Below, piece by piece: positions 6,344 through 8,794 of a DNA stretch of 8,794 nucleotides. This DNA is from an uncultured Chryseolinea sp. (GTDB taxonomy: Bacteria; Bacteroidota; Bacteroidia; Cytophagales; Cyclobacteriaceae). The stretch lies in contig CAMLER010000182.1 of the NCBI GenBank assembly GCA_946478915.1, positions 1-8,794 on the forward strand, written 5' to 3'. The translations under genes were made by a program, and so were the position numbers. The notes under the pieces are model-generated. The model saw only the letters and a list, made by a program, of their open reading frames with translations, made no database searches and was not told the origin of the DNA. Numbering within the stretch: the first letter of the stretch is position 1; each line of letters begins with the position of its first letter.

Positions 6344-8662
6344 CTATTGATTCAAAAGTATTACATCTTTCATGCGTTCCGCCGGCATTACGTTTAGTTT
6401 TTCGACTTTTCCATTTTTGTATATGGCCTCAACAGTTGTATTGTTGGGTGCCATAAGTTTAAATACGACATCCCATTCCTTGGGCCACGATGGGAATAGA
6501 AATATTCGGTCATCTGTAGTTTGAATCAACATCTCTTGTAAACCGATCGAACCGCTTCCTCCCCAATTATGATCGGGAACCCAATCATGACCAGGTCCCC
6601 AGAATGTTGGAAATCTTCGATCGGCATTTTTTAGTTTCTTCACGGTTATAGCGGCGGCTTCGTCGATGAGTCCCATTCGGGCACAAAATATCGCATCCTG
6701 ATGCCAACTCACGTAGTCCTTTTGATTCGCGTTGTCAACCCCATAGTTCCATGTGTCGATAGCAAGCTGAAGGTTTGGTTTACCTATCCCATAAACTGAC
6801 CACGGAAATACGGGATAAAGTTGAGGTATCTCTACATTAATAATTCTATCCCATTGTTCCGCCGGTGCAATCGTCTGATGTCCGTTCCTGTCGCGAAGAG
6901 CAATTTCGGGCAGGCGCGAAGCCATAGTCGAATAGTATTCTTTTTCTTCAACTGAGATATACTTCGTAGGCAGCTTCTGTAATGTCTTAGTCAATACGCC
7001 TAATGCGGTGATCACGTCGGAAGGATTTTTTACATGGCCGGTGTAGGTTTCAAGCGCCATGCAGGGATAAAAGATATACTTACCTTCACTTGAAAATTCT
7101 GTACCGAAATTTTGTCTTGCCCGAAATCTATAGTGTTGGTCAAAGAACGTTATTGCTGATTTAATGAACGGGAGGTAGGGAGAGATGTCGTTACCTGAAT
7201 ATCGATAGTATTCCAGGATCATGAAAGAAAATTCAAGCTGCGAGGTAAAGTAGTACTCATGATAAGGCGTGTATTGGAGGCCTCGCTCGTAATCCTTGGG
7301 CCTGTTCCATCCATACTCCCTGCCACTAACGATGCCCGCCTGATTCATCTGATCTGTAAAGCATGCTCCATCATGACCCCAATAGTCTCGCGTGCGCATC
7401 TCTGCATTTTTTAATGATCGGCGATAGAAATCAAATTGCTGCAGCATGGTTTTGAAATCACCTGTTTTAAGCAATGGCCAATAAAGCAGCCGTTGATTTT
7501 GCGCAGTCATTACTCCACCGCCCCACGCCCTGAAGTCGGGGTTGTCTGATTTAAAGTCATTGCTGATTAACACAGGATCATAGGTGAAAAGACCTCCGTT
7601 AAATTTTGTCGGATATTCGCCTCGCGCATTGCACGCCATCTGATACCGGAAAATATTGTAATTACGACCGACTTGCCATATTGAGTCTGACGGGTTTGCT
7701 TTATCGTTATTGATAAAAATGTAGCTCTGAGACCAAAAACTCTTCCAAAAATTCTGGTGTGTTTTAAAAAGAGACGCCTTATCCGTTTTGATACTTGCGG
7801 ATTTGTTAATTGACTTTTCCCATTCTTTGTTGGATTTGTAGTATCCTGAGTGCATGAGGATAGCCAGGTTAAAAGTTGTAGAGGGATTTTTTGTGATAAG
7901 AGAGATGCTTTTATACTTGGTTCCCATGTAGGTTCCTTCGCTGTTCTTGCCGATGAGCAGATTTTGGCCTGACATAATTCCTCCAAACACGAAATCTTTC
8001 AGTGGATTCCAAAGTGAATCCTTCAGATGAAGAATGTCCTGTTGAATAATTTCTTTATCAATAACAAGATCATCGTTGTTATTTTGATGATAGAACATGA
8101 TCTTATTTTGTGAACTCATTACTGAATCCGAATACCAGTAGATATCTTTACCGGGATAGTCGATATAACTTGGTACAACCCATCGTGTCGTAATAGGCGT
8201 TTTTTCGAATCGCCAATACTGATATTCTGCTTTGCCTGAAACAGGCTTGTTCGACGTAAGCTCGATATGAATATTTGGTCTGTCGACTTCAACCCAAATC
8301 CTCATACTTGCGTTAAGCGTGTTATTTGATCCAGTTATTTCAATTAATCCATTTTCAAGTTTTAATTCTTGTCTGATTTGTTTGAACGGGTTAGGAGAGA
8401 ATTCAAGTTTAATGCGACCTGATTTAAGAAGAGCGTTGTTTTCATCAAAACTATTACTCCGACCGAAATACAAATAAACCGAACCATTTTCAACCCAAAC
8501 ATTGCATCCAACATCATGACCACCAACGAGCATAGACTCTCCGGAGTTTTTGCTCTGGCTATCCCAGATTACGTTATAGCCGGAAATGGATTGAGAACAA
8601 AGAAACTGATGATGACAGATAGAAATAAGCAAAAATAAAATCCTGAACCCTTGCATGAACAT
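6344..8662 (-). CDS. Secreted DUF5703 / GH95-like glycoside-hydrolase-type protein
   Basis: A 772-residue protein from ATG 8662-8660 (a second ATG at 8656-8654 would remove two residues) to TAG 6346-6344. The N-terminus has an export signal (about 1-24, hydrophobic ILFLLISI, likely cleavage near CSQ-S); Cys22 is not in a good lipobox. Residues about 30-290 form a beta-sandwich typical of DUF5703: NVIWDSQSKNSGESM, VGGHDVGCNVWVENG, SFDENNALLKSGRIKLEFSPNPF. Residues about 300-715 look like an (alpha/alpha)6 barrel: EYPTKFNGGLFTYDP, RAWGGGVMTAQNQRLLYWPL, CMALETYTGH, then DHNWGGSGSIGLQEMLIQ (697-714), which resembles the DGNFGG...EML active-site region of GH95 fucosidases. The end (LFPSWPKEWDVVFKL to the C-terminus) is the usual small beta domain. 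Probably a periplasmic or surface glycan-degrading enzyme; substrate unknown. No SusC/SusD genes are adjacent. Confidence 0.85.
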   Translation of the reverse strand: MFMQGFRILFLLISICHHQFLCSQSISGYNVIWDSQSKNSGESMLVGGHDVGCNVWVENGSVYLYFGRSNSFDENNALLKSGRIKLEFSPNPFKQIRQELKLENGLIEITGSNNTLNASMRIWVEVDRPNIHIELTSNKPVSGKAEYQYWRFEKTPITTRWVVPSYIDYPGKDIYWYSDSVMSSQNKIMFYHQNNNDDLVIDKEIIQQDILHLKDSLWNPLKDFVFGGIMSGQNLLIGKNSEGTYMGTKYKSISLITKNPSTTFNLAILMHSGYYKSNKEWEKSINKSASIKTDKASLFKTHQNFWKSFWSQSYIFINNDKANPSDSIWQVGRNYNIFRYQMACNARGEYPTKFNGGLFTYDPVLISNDFKSDNPDFRAWGGGVMTAQNQRLLYWPLLKTGDFKTMLQQFDFYRRSLKNAEMRTRDYWGHDGACFTDQMNQAGIVSGREYGWNRPKDYERGLQYTPYHEYYFTSQLEFSFMILEYYRYSGNDISPYLPFIKSAITFFDQHYRFRARQNFGTEFSSEGKYIFYPCMALETYTGHVKNPSDVITALGVLTKTLQKLPTKYISVEEKEYYSTMASRLPEIALRDRNGHQTIAPAEQWDRIINVEIPQLYPVFPWSVYGIGKPNLQLAIDTWNYGVDNANQKDYVSWHQDAIFCARMGLIDEAAAITVKKLKNADRRFPTFWGPGHDWVPDHNWGGSGSIGLQEMLIQTTDDRIFLFPSWPKEWDVVFKLMAPNNTTVEAIYKNGKVEKLNVMPAERMKDVILLNQ

Positions 8663-8794
8663 TCAATTTAATTGTCTCCCCGATTGTTTCTCGTTGTAAC
8701 TTACGGATAAATTCCGGAAGAAAAGTGCCAATAGTCCTGACGGCCTGTTCAATTAAAATATTGAATAGATGAATCATATAGCTAACACCATCTC

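Noticed and set aside
7567..7986. 139-codon minus-strand frame inside the DUF5703 gene
   Set aside because: Same strand, shifted frame, fully inside a gene with continuous family similarity; a shadow frame.
8574..8793. Minus-strand frame open at the right edge, overlapping the start of the DUF5703 gene, reading MIHLFNILIEQAVRTIG and onward
   Set aside because: It overlaps the signal-peptide coding region of a well-supported gene by about 89 bases in another frame, its second part is low-quality (Ser/Phe/Leu-rich), and no family was recognised. It could be the tail of an upstream gene, but the window does not show enough.
1..8794. CRISPR array, tRNA or rRNA genes, IS elements, phage genes, toxin-antitoxin or defence operon
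   Set aside because: Looked for regular spaced repeats, transposase motifs, terminal inverted repeats and tRNA-like cloverleaf sequence; none was seen. The caspase-like protein carries a lipoprotein signal and has no defence partner in view, so it is not called a defence effector.

Overview
The window looks like chromosomal DNA of a Bacteroidota bacterium, probably a Cytophagales-type soil or aquatic genome. The reasons are moderate GC, leaders that are A-rich and lack clear Shine-Dalgarno sites, one promoter candidate resembling the Bacteroidota consensus (TTG, 17-23 nt, TAnnTTTG), a DUF5703 carbohydrate-active-type secreted protein, a DUF2383/PA2169 helical-bundle protein, and an AraC regulator next to a SnoaL-like protein. 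The taxonomy is inferred from gene types, not from a marker gene.

Layout, left to right. Positions 2-361 hold the 3' end of an unrecognised gene that is open at the left edge. Positions 363-578 carry a short reading frame whose second half resembles the end of that gene in protein sequence but not in codon choice. Positions 575-2698 encode a 707-residue lipoprotein with an apparent His-Cys dyad of the caspase/gingipain/CHAT type (clan CD) followed by an IPT/TIG-like domain; this is the most interesting gene here. Two strong hairpins (2719-2744 and 2793-2818) separate it from a convergent gene on the minus strand (2839-3312) for a DUF2383 four-helix-bundle protein.

A gene-free stretch of about 500 bases precedes an AraC-family regulator (3822-4697, plus strand), followed by a double NTF2/SnoaL-like protein (4887-5660) that may have its own promoter near 4763-4790. 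Immediately downstream, 5691-5824 is the frameshifted remnant of another AraC-type DNA-binding domain. The next 520 bases hold no recognisable gene and may be decayed sequence. The right part (6344-8662, minus strand) is one large gene for a secreted DUF5703/GH95-like glycoside-hydrolase-type protein.

The genes do not form one pathway. The only plausible functional pair is the AraC regulator with the SnoaL-like protein. No phage, IS element, CRISPR array, RNA gene or recognisable multi-gene defence system was seen. The best candidates for something undescribed are the caspase-like lipoprotein and its upstream neighbour.
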